Assembly (NCBI RefSeq): GCF_008831285.2
Contig: NC_045139.1
Coordinates: forward strand, 8,340,204 to 8,404,203
Reading direction: 5' to 3'
From: Nymphaea colorata
Lineage: Eukaryota; Streptophyta; Magnoliopsida; Nymphaeales; Nymphaeaceae
DNA length: 64,000 nt
Made by a program: the position numbers and the translations under genes. Numbering within the stretch: position 1 is the first letter of the stretch; each line of letters opens with the position of its first letter. This document shows, piece by piece, positions 10,810 through 22,500 of the stretch. A model generated the notes under the pieces. It was not told where the DNA came from. It ran no database searches and was given only the letters and a program-made list of their open reading frames with translations.

Positions 10810-12001
10810 TTCCCCCCAAGAAGTTGATTAACAACACCAGAGGAATAAACGTTCCAGGGAAGAATTGGCAACAGAGAAAATGAGGATGGGAACCTTGGGA
10901 TCTGCCAGTCACACAACGGGTGATCAACCTAGAAGAATTGAGGCCTCACAAAGAGTTAGCAGCAACAAGAAATGACAAAAGGGCAATTTGAGGGCCATCC
11001 AATTACACAACATAAACAACGACATAATAACTACAAATTCGCAAAGAGTTTGCAGCAACAGAAGTAGCAGTTGGTTGATTTGGAGACCGGTAGTACTCAA
11101 TAACACGGTAAAAATAATAAAAATAACAGAACTGGTCAACGCAAAATCCGCGTGAAGCAGGAAGTCCACAGAGCTGCCATGGACAGCCAGTAGAGGTTTT
11201 ACTTCATAGGAAGGCAGGAGAATGGACCCGGTTGGTGCAGCGGAGTTTCTTCCACAGACATTCTCTGGAAATTCGTTTTCTATCCTTCCATAAAAACCAA
11301 GCGGTAGGATGTCATCCTGGATTGAAACCTGAAGGGTCCCTTTCTGGGACTTCATGGCAATGTAAAACATCAAAAATGGATCTTCAATTTATCTGAGATC
11401 TGATAGATTTTAACTGGATCTTATGCTCTATCAGCAAAACCATGCCACATAAAATCCTTGGTTTTGAAATTTAAATTAATATTCACAGTTTTCAAACGTA
11501 AGCGACTTGAAGCTCGAGGTGAAGGTTCGTCGTCTTTAGAGACAGTTCGTGTCTCTAGTAAAATGACGTTATGCAGCTCTCTTTTCCTGGTTCAGGACGA
11601 ATCAAACAGGAGGAATGCCGTCACAGCTGAGATCATACGAGCTCGTCTCTTGTATATCATTTTCTTGCCTCACCTTATAATTCTTGTCAAGGAACACGTC
11701 GTTGTAAAGAAATAAACTATATAGAAACACAAAACCTTGTGTGCTCGCGTCAGCCTTTGCTTTTCAAACTCGAATTTAAAAGGAAGAAATGAACGTGCAA
11801 GATTGTAGAACCGCTAGAATCTGATATTCCGTTCACGCCAAAGAAATCTGACATTCCTTTTTTCCTCTTGAGAAATCAATTTTATTTTTTAATTAGAATC
11901 TTGCACTTCTGAGTCTGCTTTGGCAAATCGTGTTCTGCTTTCTCTGCAATGGCGACATTTTTTAACTTCTACTGGAAGTATGGTTTGCAAAAAAACGTGG
12001 G

Positions 12002-12039
<38 letters not shown>

Positions 12040-12907
12040 TTCATGGTTTACACTTTCTCCGACACGTTTCATTCTGCCACTGGCTGACAATCGCCTTGTC
12101 CTCCAGTTTTGTTCTCTTCTAACAAAAATCTGACAAGAATTTTTGTAGGTGATAAGCGCAGAACTGTGAATAATTGTAGAAGATCGAAACCCATTTGGTC
12201 TTGGTTTGTCATTTGGAGAGTTGAGCATTAGTGGCGCTGTTATTTTTCACACATGGGATTAAAAGCAAGGTTGACTATATAAAGAGCTTTTCTTTAATGG
12301 TCCGGTCTTTTATTGGAATAAAGTGTGAGGCTAATGTCAGCTCAAAAACATAATAGGCAATACAATTGATAAGTGACCCAATAAATTGGGGAAAAATGAA
12401 AAAAAATTAAAGAGTCACGGGCATAGCTCAGCGGGTCAGGCCGGTGATGTAAAAATGATGTATAATTTGTTCGGTTTTAATGGTTGTTATGTTCTTGTAA
12501 TGATGTGTAACATAGTACTAGTTCCAAGATGAAGGTAAGTTGTCTCTTCATGACATACCTAAATACCTATGAGTCCGAGTTTATGAGAGATTTAAAATCA
12601 ACGACCTTAGACTTTGTAGTTCATAACATTCGCCAGCCAAGACAGTTGAAAAAGAAAACATCATTTTTTTTCCTACAGTAGTTTCGAAGACTGCATTTAT
12701 ATGCTTGACTTTGTGAAACAAAGCCTAAACATGAACAGCAAATTGGCAGGTATCATAACTTTAACAAGAATATTTTGATCAGGAGATTTATCATCTTGTA
12801 AAGTTGAGAGAGAGAGAGACGGAGAGAGAGCAAATTTTCACAACGTAGCTAACATTTTCCATTTTCGATCTTTAAAAAGTACACAATCTTTGTTGTTATT
12901 AAGATGA

Positions 12908-13150
12908 TTATGAAAGAGCAGTACATGTGGTGGGCTGCTGCTGAATCTTGAAAGAAGCTCGAAGTTTCTCCGTCGCCTTCTCAGAGTTTCTCTTGAAATT
13001 GTCAAACAATGTGCGGCAAATTGCGATCGCCCAGCAATCATCGACTTGTTGGCTAAGTCTACCCTCGTGCGTAACCAAAATCTCTTTCTCTGTCGTATTT
13101 CTTTTATGATAATTGAAGTTTCTGAGAAACAGAGGACTACCACTTAACAA
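12908..13150 (-). pseudogene. Possible papain-type cysteine protease fragment
   Basis: An 80-codon reading frame contains the segment EGRLSQQVDDCWAIAICRT. The spacing resembles the papain-family catalytic cysteine region, where a Gln-containing 'V.DQ' stretch precedes CWA(F/I). No catalytic His or Asn segment and no pro-domain were found nearby, so at best this is an isolated fragment. It may be chance similarity. The identity is inference from memory of the family. Confidence 0.22.
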
Positions 13151-13374
13151 TCAATCGATTGATGACCGCTAATAATTTTATTAGGAAGTTAGGCAATCAA
13201 GGTGGGCCGCCACCCTCATGCACGGAAACGAAAGTCTTCCATTACATGAGATTCGTTGGTGCTCCACCAACTCGATCGGATGCTGCCAATACATATACAG
13301 CAATCCACTGAATCACATCAATCTTCATCTTCTTCCACATACAAAATGATGAGCCACAAAGTGGTCTTCAATTC

Positions 13375-13394
13375 CTCTCTCTCTCTCTCTCTCC

Positions 13395-13434
<40 letters not shown>
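13375..13434. repeat. Self-complementary CT-AT-AG compound microsatellite
   Basis: A (CT)n tract at 13375-13393 is followed by (AT)n at 13395-13414 and (AG)n at 13415-13434. Because AG repeats complement CT repeats and AT is self-complementary, the whole tract can fold into one long hairpin. It directly abuts the inverted-repeat element that starts at 13437. Confidence 0.9.
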
Positions 13435-13436
13435 TA

Positions 13437-13766
13437 ACTGGTAGATCCCAAACCACTAGGTCAGGGACAAAAGCCAGATCGCTCAAAATTGATTATTGAA
13501 ATACTTTTTTGATATAATTCAATCTTGTAGGTATGTTCGTAGGAATGTTTGGATGAAAATCATGCACAAGTTATTTTATAAGTTTAACATGCTTGTATAT
13601 TATGACTTCAAATTTTAATAGTGTAAAAATGAATTGTTCTTTAAAAACAACTCGAACTAAAACATTCTATGTTGAAACTGATCAGAATGTTATGTGTTTA
13701 CAATATTTTCTTACAAGAATGTTAGGGGACTGGTTTTTGTCCTTGCCTTAAGTGGTTTGGGATACA

Positions 13767-13769
<3 letters not shown>
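13437..13769. mobile_element. MITE-like element with ~40-bp terminal inverted repeats
   Basis: The left end (13439-13477) and the reverse complement of the right end (13730-13769) align over about 40 bp with few differences. Both contain 'atcccaaaccact' and 'ggacaaaa.ccag'. The 250-bp interior is AT-rich and has no coding potential. The element is bordered by microsatellites on both sides: the CT/AT/AG tract on the left and about 60 bp of (TA)n on the right (13770-13830). This recalls rice Micron-type elements, which sit in TA microsatellites. The family assignment is inference. Confidence 0.6.

Positions 13770-13831
<62 letters not shown>
13770..13831. repeat. (TA)n microsatellite, about 30 units
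   Basis: Uninterrupted TA repeat of roughly 60 bp next to the right end of the MITE-like element. It is one of several long TA tracts in the window; others are at 12005-12032, 41730-41751, 42408-42431, 49775-49822 and 55465-55495. Confidence 0.95.
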
Positions 13832-13832
<1 letters not shown>

Positions 13833-14913
13833 AAATTGGTAGCTATCAGACCCTTAGGTACTAGATTCTAAAGAATCATATCGACTATCATTTTTTTTAA
13901 GATAGTTGATTGAAAGGAAAACCAAATGAAAAAGGATAGAGCATTTAGTCATTTAGCATTAATGAACAATTTTTTTTCTTGTCTTTCTCTCAACAATCCA
14001 TCTTGAAAAAGATGGATGACTAAAATGATTCTCTACACGTATAGCACCTGACGGTCTCACCTACCAAATTCTACAAACAGTGGACATAGGGCTGTATCAG
14101 CTGATATAGGCCGATTTGACCATTACATTGTGATATTTTGAGGAAGCCATTTCGACCCTTTTATCGTTTCTTTCTTCTCTCATCTTTATGCATGACATCT
14201 CTCAATACGAACCAAATACACCCTGATATATTAATAACATGGATTTGCTTACCACTTCAATTTGTTGGACGGAATCCAATTGTTCAGCTGCAACGAAAAT
14301 TTTCGTCTAAAATCATAGTGAAAATTATTCATTAGAGCTCCACGGAGCTGCACAATTGGTTGAAGAAGTAGAACAGGTAAAGACAATTTTGGAGGTCGTG
14401 AGGTCGCTGGACAGAACGTTCGTTCCAGGCACCGTTGAAAGTGCTTAGAACGCGTTCTCGAATCACACTTTCCTTGATGTCCCTTGTCTGATAAAACACA
14501 TTGAAACAGAGAAAGAAACAATCGAATGACCTCTTCAGTAAAACCATTAGTATGTACAGAATAACAAAATCCTCACATCATCTCATGCGGGTGAACTTTA
14601 TTGAGCTTAATCTAATTTATTGAGTTCTACCACCGACTGATAGGTGCGTTCAATGGTGGCTTAGTCACTTGAAGATTCTAATTACTGATCGATTCGAAGG
14701 GAGGCTGCCCATGGGGCGCTCGATGGAGATGATGAGACAAGGGACGCAATTAAGATGTAATATAAAGACTGAACCTGCAGATGAAAGAAGGACCATTAAC
14801 GCTGGGGTTCTATCCGTTGGTCATCGCTCATTTTAACCGGAGGACTGTACGTGAACTCAAGCTCGGTCCAGTCGACTCGACTCGACTCATATTTTGCTTG
14901 ATTTGAGCTAGAG

Positions 14914-15239
14914 TAAAGCTGTACAAGGTCAGCTAGAGCTCGACTCAATGAAGCAAGTCCCAGCTCGAGCTTGACTCGTTTAAGCTCGTTTACCAACCCT
15001 CCATTTGACTTGATCCCTTTCATTTGTTTCAAGTTTAAAAATTATAAAAAAGAAAAAGATACCTAGGTTAAATGAGCTTACTCGTGTTTAATTGAATTGA
15101 GTTCATCTAACTAGAACTTGACTCGTTTATAAGCTCAAGCCTAACTCAAGTTTACAAATAAATGGGTCTAGCTAGAGTTGAGCTGAACCGACCAAGTTCG
15201 AGTCAAGTTCCAGTTGGCTCGACTTGTTGTACAGCCTTA
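14914..15239. mobile_element. Degenerate hAT-like non-autonomous element, GAGCTCGA-rich
   Basis: The ends are inverted copies: TAAAGCTGTACAA at 14914 and, reverse-complemented, TAAGGCTGTACAA ending at 15239 (12 of 13 match). The interior is rich in 'agctcga' and 'gactcg' words. Ends reading TA.GGCTGTACA are typical of non-autonomous hAT elements in plant genomes. No matching 8-bp target duplication was found, so the copy is old or the boundary is off by a few bases. No ORF. Confidence 0.5.
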
Positions 15240-17018
15240 TTTGTCCCTTTCCAAAGTTATATATGCCCCCTCAACAATGTCAAATCATACAATCTTACCT
15301 TAATAACGGGATGATTTCTCTCCTTCCTCTGCCAAAAAATGTCATTTCTTTTCATTAGTGTCTAACATCATACCTTACGTACGTTGTGTGTATATAGTTA
15401 GTTCAATGGAGATCAACTTTTGGATCGCCGGATCACAATGTCTATCAAGTTCTTTCTGCGATAAAAAAATCAGTGGACGAAAATATAATGTATCTACCAT
15501 TTATTTTAGCGGCAACTGAATACGATGATTATTTCTAAGGAATCCTCTTTGTTTCAGACTTCAGTAGCAAATAATCTTATTTTGAAGTATCAGGAATATC
15601 AACATGTTTGGGATTTATCAGCATCAATTGGGAGTTTGGGATTCGTTTTCTTAACCGACCTGAATCTTGAAAACTAATATTTCAATGGATAAGAAAAGGC
15701 TATTGACAGCTTTAGCAGCCCCTCTTAAACCATTCATGATTACTGGAGAAAACACAATTGCGAGCTCAGCTGAACTCTCTCTCTCTCTCAGTCAAGCCTG
15801 CCCAAGACAAGAAGAAGGTAAGAGATCCAACGAAGTCCGCATTTGCAGGGGTGAGGTAAAATGAGGAGCTGGAGGAGGGGAAGAAAGCAGATGCAGAGAC
15901 ATACCCAGCAGGCATGTAAGCAGTTCAAGCAACAGGAATCATAATACTTGGGAAATAAAGTCTAGTTGAATTTGAGCCAGCCAAAAAAACCAAAATCACA
16001 GAACTATTTATGTCCCATTATCTGATATTTAGAATTAGTCCTGGGAGTCGATCGGATTAAGAGATGAATGTGTTACGGAAAGGGTAAGTAGTGAAGATAA
16101 CGGTTTTCGTATTGCTTCGTTATTTAGATTCGGTAAAAAAATCAGCCCAAGGGTGCCGCTTATTTCAGGCTTATTTCTTCACATTTTTTCTGTTACACTA
16201 TCTGAAAGTCTGTTCACATGACACGCAGTTCAGAAGGGCCGCCGCAGGGTTGGGTAGTAGCTCAGAGTGTACGACAGGACAAGACAATACAATGTCAGGA
16301 TTGTCTCATCAATCTCCAAATCAGCTGAGACGGCAATGTTAGACTGTTGGGTAACGTAAATATTCACTACGGAGATGGAAGTCCTATCAATATAAATAAT
16401 AGAAGTTTCTTGTTGTGCAGATCCTTAAACCTTTCTCATCTGAATTTGCTTTAGCTTTATCCAGGTAGATGTCAGCATAGCATATGAAGCATGAAAGAGA
16501 ATTTTAAAAGAAAAAGCTCGCACGAGAAATTTTCAAATAGAAAAACACAGTGCAGCCTAGTTCAGCAACATTTCGGTCTTTAATTTTTTCCAATCCGGGC
16601 ACACACACACATGGCATAAATGCAAGGAAACGTATTCTACAAGGAATATCCAAATACACAAAAAATTGCAAAAGAATTACCTAGTTTGTAAGCAATAACC
16701 TTATTACACTTTACACTAAAAAAATGATAATTACATCAAGTATGACCAGGTACAACACTCTACCCTCGAATTCCAGTCTTCTATTGCTCTACCTGAGGAA
16801 GCCAAGGAAAGGATTATATCAGAGGCCAACATATACTTTATGCATGTTATATCTAACGGTGCAAAAAAGATCAAACTGCACACACTAGTAGAAACGTACC
16901 TAAAGAAACAAAACCGATTCCAAGCATAAACAAACGGATGATACACCATAAACAATTATCACAAATACGGATGACTTTGTTCTGATTCCATTATGAAATG
17001 GCTACGAATAGAAGTTGT

Positions 17019-19235
17019 TCATAGATGCTCCAAGACATTCAGCAACTTTGGAACCCTCCGCCGAAATAGGGGCTCTAGTCTAAATGACGGAACACCACTG
17101 ATCCACTTTTTGGCATCATAAATTTCATTCCACGCTTGAACAATTTCATCAATCTTAAATCCCACCCCTGAAAGGACAAACAAGAGAAAAGAAATAGTTA
17201 AATGCTTAAATTGTAAGAACAAAGACGTACTTCCCACAAAAGGGATCAGATCATCAGAAAAGAACCATCACCGATTATGTATCTAAAGTATGCTTTGTGA
17301 CAATAGATTTTTTTATGAAGAATTACCTTCCTGAGCAGTCGCATTGGAACAGTGGTTCTTCTTCATGACAGCAATGTCAGTCGGAGAAGCTCCTGCAAGT
17401 TTAAATCTGTCGACTGCAGCCACGAGACATTCTCGCCATGTCTCAAGCCCCAATTTGAATTCTATGACGGATCTCTCATATAGCATTGTGCCCCACAAAA
17501 GGTTGATCTGTGATCTCATGTTAGATGCCTGTTCAGCAGCTTCATCAGGAGAAAGTTGTTTAAAAATACCATCCAAGCCCATTTTTTGTAATAGAATTTT
17601 TTCACTGTTCGACTTGGGACCGGCTTTAAGTTCATCCAGACGCTCTTGCTCTATTTCTTCCCACATGTGTGCTCCATGCTCCATGTTGTCCTCAGCACTG
17701 TTAAATAGTTCAATGATTTCTGAAGCATCCCATGATTCCAGTTCTACCTTGGTTCCAACGGCAAAGTACCAACAAAGTTTTGCTTGCTCGAATTGCTGTT
17801 GCCCAAGTGCAAGAAAGCCTTCATAGAAATCCGGCTTAACTTTTAGTGACTCTCTGTATCTTCCCCCTGCATGCACATACTGTCCGTATGCCCAGTCATA
17901 AGCATCTTTTGCCTTTGCAAGAAGTGCATCTTCGTTAGACGCATCTTCTTCAACAAGTGCCCTCCTTCTTGCCTTTGACATATGGATGTTTCCCCAATTG
18001 AACAATGCTAAAGCTACCATCTCCTGGAACTTGTTAGCTGCAACGTCAAAGAGATCCTGAGCTTCTTCACATGTAACAACGTCCTCCATTGCCTCTGTAT
18101 AAAGTTTCATCCCAAGTTCATGTAGATCCAAATAAGCATCAGAATCAATTCCCACATGGTTCTTGAACATCTGAGCAAACTGGACAATCCAGGTATCTAT
18201 GTGCACCCCATGCTCTAAGCACTTCACGGAGTTTCCATTCTCGGAACAATTATTATGAGCAGATCCAGAGTTTTCTGTTTCTACTCCACCTTTTATCTCT
18301 TCAAATAAAGGATCTTGCTCAGGTCTGACTTCAAAAATGTACAGCCGAAGCAATCCTTGAGGGCCAACCGACTCTTCTGCCCATCTAATCTCTTCTGTGA
18401 TGGTTATTGTGACAAGGTCACCATCTTGGTCCTTGTATTTAATCAGGAAACCCTTTAAGCAAGGGAATCTACTGCTTACAATCTCTCGCAACTGTCTAAT
18501 ACCACATTGAAGTGGGACATGGGCCCATCTTATATCATCACCAAAAACCAATTTCACTGATCTGACAGCTTCCTCCTTCGGATTCTCCTCCAAAATGGGC
18601 TTATCTTGAACCCTATTGCTCTTCTTCTTCTTTGATCCCCCTTTCCCTGGTGTTTTGACTTGAGACTGTGCTGTATGTGAATTATTAACTTCTACAGAAA
18701 TATCTTCTATGCCATTGATCTTTAAACCCTTCTTTTCAATTTCCTTCTTCAGCCTCTCTGACAGCTCCAGCGCAGTCATGTTGTTAGGCTCCACGTTAAG
18801 GACCTTAGTTACATCTATCAAGGCCAAATCCAGTCTGTCCAAAGCCTCATAACATCTTGCCCTCTTTAGCAAAGCTTTGCTATACTTGGAGGCAACTAGA
18901 AGAGCTAAATTGCATTCGTTGATAGCCTTGTCATATTCGGGAGGGTTTAGTTGCATATAGCAAGCAGCAAGGTTGCTGTGAAGATATGCACGGTCAATAT
19001 GGCTGCTAGGAAGAAGCTTAAGAGCTTGCTCATACTTCGCAATGGCTCCACCATGCTCCCTCTTCTGAAAAAATATATTGCCCTCTTCTTTCAACTCAGA
19101 AGCTCTGTTAACAAAAACAGCTGTGTCTTCATCCACAGATTTAATTGGTGATTCTCTTGTCCTATGTTGCTTCTCGGCAACATCATTAGTCTTCTCTGAG
19201 AGATGTTTCTTTTTCCTTCCGCTTGGCTTCCCCAT
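17019..19235 (-). CDS. CLMP1: TPR-PB1 protein, CLMP1/PHOX family (two coding exons)
   Basis: Coding exons are 17327-19235 and 17019-17167, joined in phase 1 by a 159-bp GT-AG intron, giving 685 aa. The true ATG is at 19235; the frame opens one codon earlier only through a TTG. A basic N-terminus (KKKH) leads to three TPR repeats (about 43-156), a Lys-rich linker near 201-206, a PB1 domain (about 226-304) with an OPCA-like [12 protein letters not shown] (267-278), and a long helical C-terminal region ending in the family's RRRVPKL tail, supplied by exon 2. In Arabidopsis, CLMP1 keeps chloroplasts separated, and the related PHOX proteins are HSP90/HSP70-binding TPR proteins. Which paralogue this is cannot be settled here. 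A leader intron is likely, because 'tactctag' lies just before the ATG. Confidence 0.93.
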
Positions 19236-20057
19236 CAAGGAATTGAGGCTAGAGTAAGAGGCACAAGTGGAAGTTCAGAACTTCAGACTTTTTTTCATGG
19301 AAGTGATTCAGATAAATTATGTAGAAAATATTAACTCAAATGCTGGAATTTATCCACACCTTCAGCTTCACTCCGGCAGTAGGATCTGGAATGAAAACAA
19401 AGGCCTTCATAAGAAAATAATTACACAAGAGAAGAACCAAAATAACATTAACCTTGGTGTAATAATTTGCTCTCCCCTTCCCAACCTCAAAGAAAGGACA
19501 AAAAAGAAAATGGAAAAGGACCTGGCAAATTCAGAGTATTGACATAAAGTACATCCAAAATGTTCTGCTATAAAGAAGCACAGATAGATAAACTCGTTTC
19601 TATTCCACTTGTTTCTTCTGATATGTAATTTACTAAAACAGAGCGACTGATTTCCATGACCCACACGTTGAGAACAGAGATAATTCTCGATATGCAGCAA
19701 CGAATGGAGAAACACCAACCTAATGAAATGCAAACGACAAACTATTTGGTCACGTTGGCAAGACCTTAGACAAAGAAAAAACTACAATCCTTTATCTTAA
19801 AGCTGAACACTTATTTGCAATCAAACTCCAGTTTTAAACTCATAGATTGAGAAACGAGGAAACAGATAGGATTAAAACTACACATTGATCTGTCCCTCAA
19901 TTATCTCCTGGTTCTTTTACTCATTCATCTTAGATGGCATGGAATTTCATAATGCATAAATTTCATTTGTCAAACTCCTTTGGTTGGCGAGGGAGGAGGC
20001 TGTCTAGAGAGAGAGAGAGTGAGAGAGAGATTGCAAGGATTTATCATTTATCAAATA

Positions 20058-20327
20058 TAAAACGACAGACAAACATGAAAAGAAGGTACCATAAAAAATT
20101 TATGCCGCCAATTCCCCTCATTGGAGGAAAATAAAAGAAAATTAAGGAAGAAGTTATTAGATTTTTCATTACATGAGATGCAACTGTCTCTGTAAAACGA
20201 CAGACAAACATGAAAAGAAGGTACCATAAAAAATTTATGCCGCCAATTCCCCTGATTGGAGGAAAATAAAAGAAAATTAAGGAAGAAGTTATTAGATTTT
20301 TCATTACATGAGATGCAACTGTCTCTG
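20058..20327. repeat. Tandem duplication, two 135-bp units
   Basis: Units at 20058-20192 and 20193-20327 start 'taaaacgacagacaaac' and end 'gcaactgtctctg'. Reading them side by side I found one difference ('cccctcattgg' against 'cccctgattgg'). This is a very recent duplication. It makes a long but meaningless two-copy reading frame on the minus strand. Confidence 0.93.
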
Positions 20328-21476
20328 CAGGGATAACTGCACTGACATATAACAGACATTGGTATTCTCCCATCAACAGAAAGGCAAATAATGTCACCTC
20401 AAAATCTAATGGTCACTAGGATACAATTTCAATTTAAAACTGAAAATATGAGCAGGAAATTGAAATGTAATGGCTACTTTGTACATGATATGCAATGCAA
20501 TTTCAATAAAGATGAGTCTAATTTATAGCTAATAGTGTAGCACCTATTATGCTGGGAACTCAGGGGCTTAAATATAAACTGAGGCTTAGTTGCCTTCTCA
20601 GAAGGCTATCTTAATCAGCTGAAAAAGAGAAATACACAAGTGGTGGGTCTTACTGACTCAGTGAGCATAATACAATGAGATAATATGAATCAAAAGAAAA
20701 CACATGATATCAACAGTCAAGAGATCACACCATATAAACAAGCATTCAAGCATATCTCTTAGAGTTGTTTTACGCTTAAAACTTAAATGTCTGCCATTGA
20801 ACTCACTGAAAATTCAATTGACTGCTATTGGACTTTTAGCTTTCGTATATCAATCTCTTTCTTAGAGTTCGCCCTACCACCTCAAGAGAGACTCGCTCTC
20901 CACTTGAGATTCCACTTTTGAAAGACTTGTTCTTTCGTAGAATGTTACAACTAGTGACCATTTTTTTTTTCCAACTCGCCATAAGTGAAAATGCATGAGA
21001 GTTAAGAGGACTTGCTCCTCGCCCCTCAGGGACCTTGCGGGCTATCGGCGGTCACTGCCCTTAGGCAGCTCTTGCTGCCAGTCACGATAGACAAAGTTTT
21101 ATTAGTATTCTGATAAATTTGTCTTCTCATTCATAACAAGTCAATCTCTGTAGTATGACATAGTCTGACGTTTTTAATAATAAAGCCAACCCTGCTTCTC
21201 AACTCATTCTTTCGTCAGAGAGCTCAATCATACATGATATAATGGCATAATCATAAAAGATTATTTAACCAACTTCAAATAGCTATGAACATCTAAATTT
21301 AAATCTGTTTAGCATATAACTTAACAAATCATGGTTAAGCAAAAGGTCCATCATGCTTCATCTGCTATATTTATCTATTTCATGATCCGTACATCAAATA
21401 ATTAAATAACTCATAAACAAACATTGAAATTCAGTTTTGCTAACAATCGATTGCATGTTTAAACATAACCATCAAT

Positions 21477-21640
21477 GCTTCAACAGACTAAACATCAAGA
21501 ATATCTGCTTTAACGAAATTATACTAAAAATCTGATCACCAAAGAATAAAACAGTATTCAGCTTCAACAGACTAAATATCAAGAATATATGCTTAAAGAA
21601 ATTATACTAAAAATCTGATCGCCAACAAACACTATTCAGC
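21477..21640. repeat. Tandem duplication, 84-bp period
   Basis: The unit starting 'gcttcaacagacta' occurs at 21477 and 21561. Both copies continue through 'atcaagaatat' and 'attatactaaaaatctgatc'. The copies differ by several substitutions and a small deletion. Noncoding. Confidence 0.8.
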
Positions 21641-22464
21641 AGTACGCTCTCCAGGTACGTCCTTGGATGCGGTTTTGCAAACCAACTTACCTATTTAAAA
21701 ATTAGATAATATGATTAGTCATTAATCTCAGTTAGAGGTCTCAACCCATTCACCCTATGCGTCCAGCAGCCTCACCAACAACGAGCCCTTCAACTACGCT
21801 GCCAAGTCTTCCCAAATACACCTCCTTTTAATCCAGCCCATACAAGACCATAAAAGCCCCTTTTATTTTGAAATTAACTCTAATTAGGATCCAAAAAGGA
21901 ACCGTACAGCTTCAGCCTCATCTGAACAATACAGAACTGAAATTTTTCTCTTTTCCCCACATTCTGTGCTCAAAATTCCATCTTTCGCCATGAACACCCG
22001 AATTCAGAGAAACAGCCCTCAAAAACTCAACCGTATGTCCCATTCAGCCCTCTATAGACAAGAAATATCAGTTCTATCTAGAATTTCGTGCTAAGACCGA
22101 TAAAACCAGATTTCTCTATCACAAATTAACAAGGCAGAGATTCAAGCTTCTAATCCAGGAAATTTTTTTAAAAAAATTAAAGAAGAAAAAGAAATTTGGG
22201 TAATTGTTGCCTCCACTACCGTCCTACTCCTGCTCTATTTCTCAATCCCTCGTCCTCTCTCTTCCTCCCTCGTCTCTTCCCTCTCGTTCTACCTCTTTCT
22301 CTCATCACCACTCTCCCGCTCGTTCTCTCCCGTTCTCCCCGTCTCCCTTTCTCGCTCTCTCAAACCCCCTGTTTTCTTTGAACAAAATCGATCCATATGA
22401 AAAGAAAAATTTTCAAAAACACTCCCTGCTTGACCATTTTTTCCCAACAACCCTAACAGACAAT

Positions 22465-22500
<36 letters not shown>

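Larger units (their letters stand above)
10810..17018. other. Intergenic region between NLR and TPR-PB1 genes
   Basis: About 6.2 kb with no intact gene. It should contain the NLR promoter and 5'-UTR (just above 10810) and the 3'-UTR of the TPR-PB1 gene (just below 17018). It also holds microsatellites (TA at 12005-12032, CT/AT/AG at 13375-13434, TA at about 13770-13830), two small inverted-repeat elements (13437-13769 and 14914-15239) and one weak protease-like fragment near 12908-13150. These are described separately. Confidence 0.5.

Noticed and set aside
10924-11373. 149-codon frame upstream of the NLR gene on the minus strand
   Set aside because: No recognisable domain and low-complexity hydrophobic runs; it lies where the NLR promoter and leader are expected.
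12414-12480. tRNA-like A box (TAGCTCAGCGGG at 12424-12435)
   Set aside because: No matching stems or anticodon arm, and the would-be B box (GTTCGGTTTTAA) is degenerate. At most an old SINE relic.
20044-20397. Two-copy repetitive protein frames on the minus strand
   Set aside because: They are produced by the 135-bp tandem duplication; the repeated peptide has no gene context.
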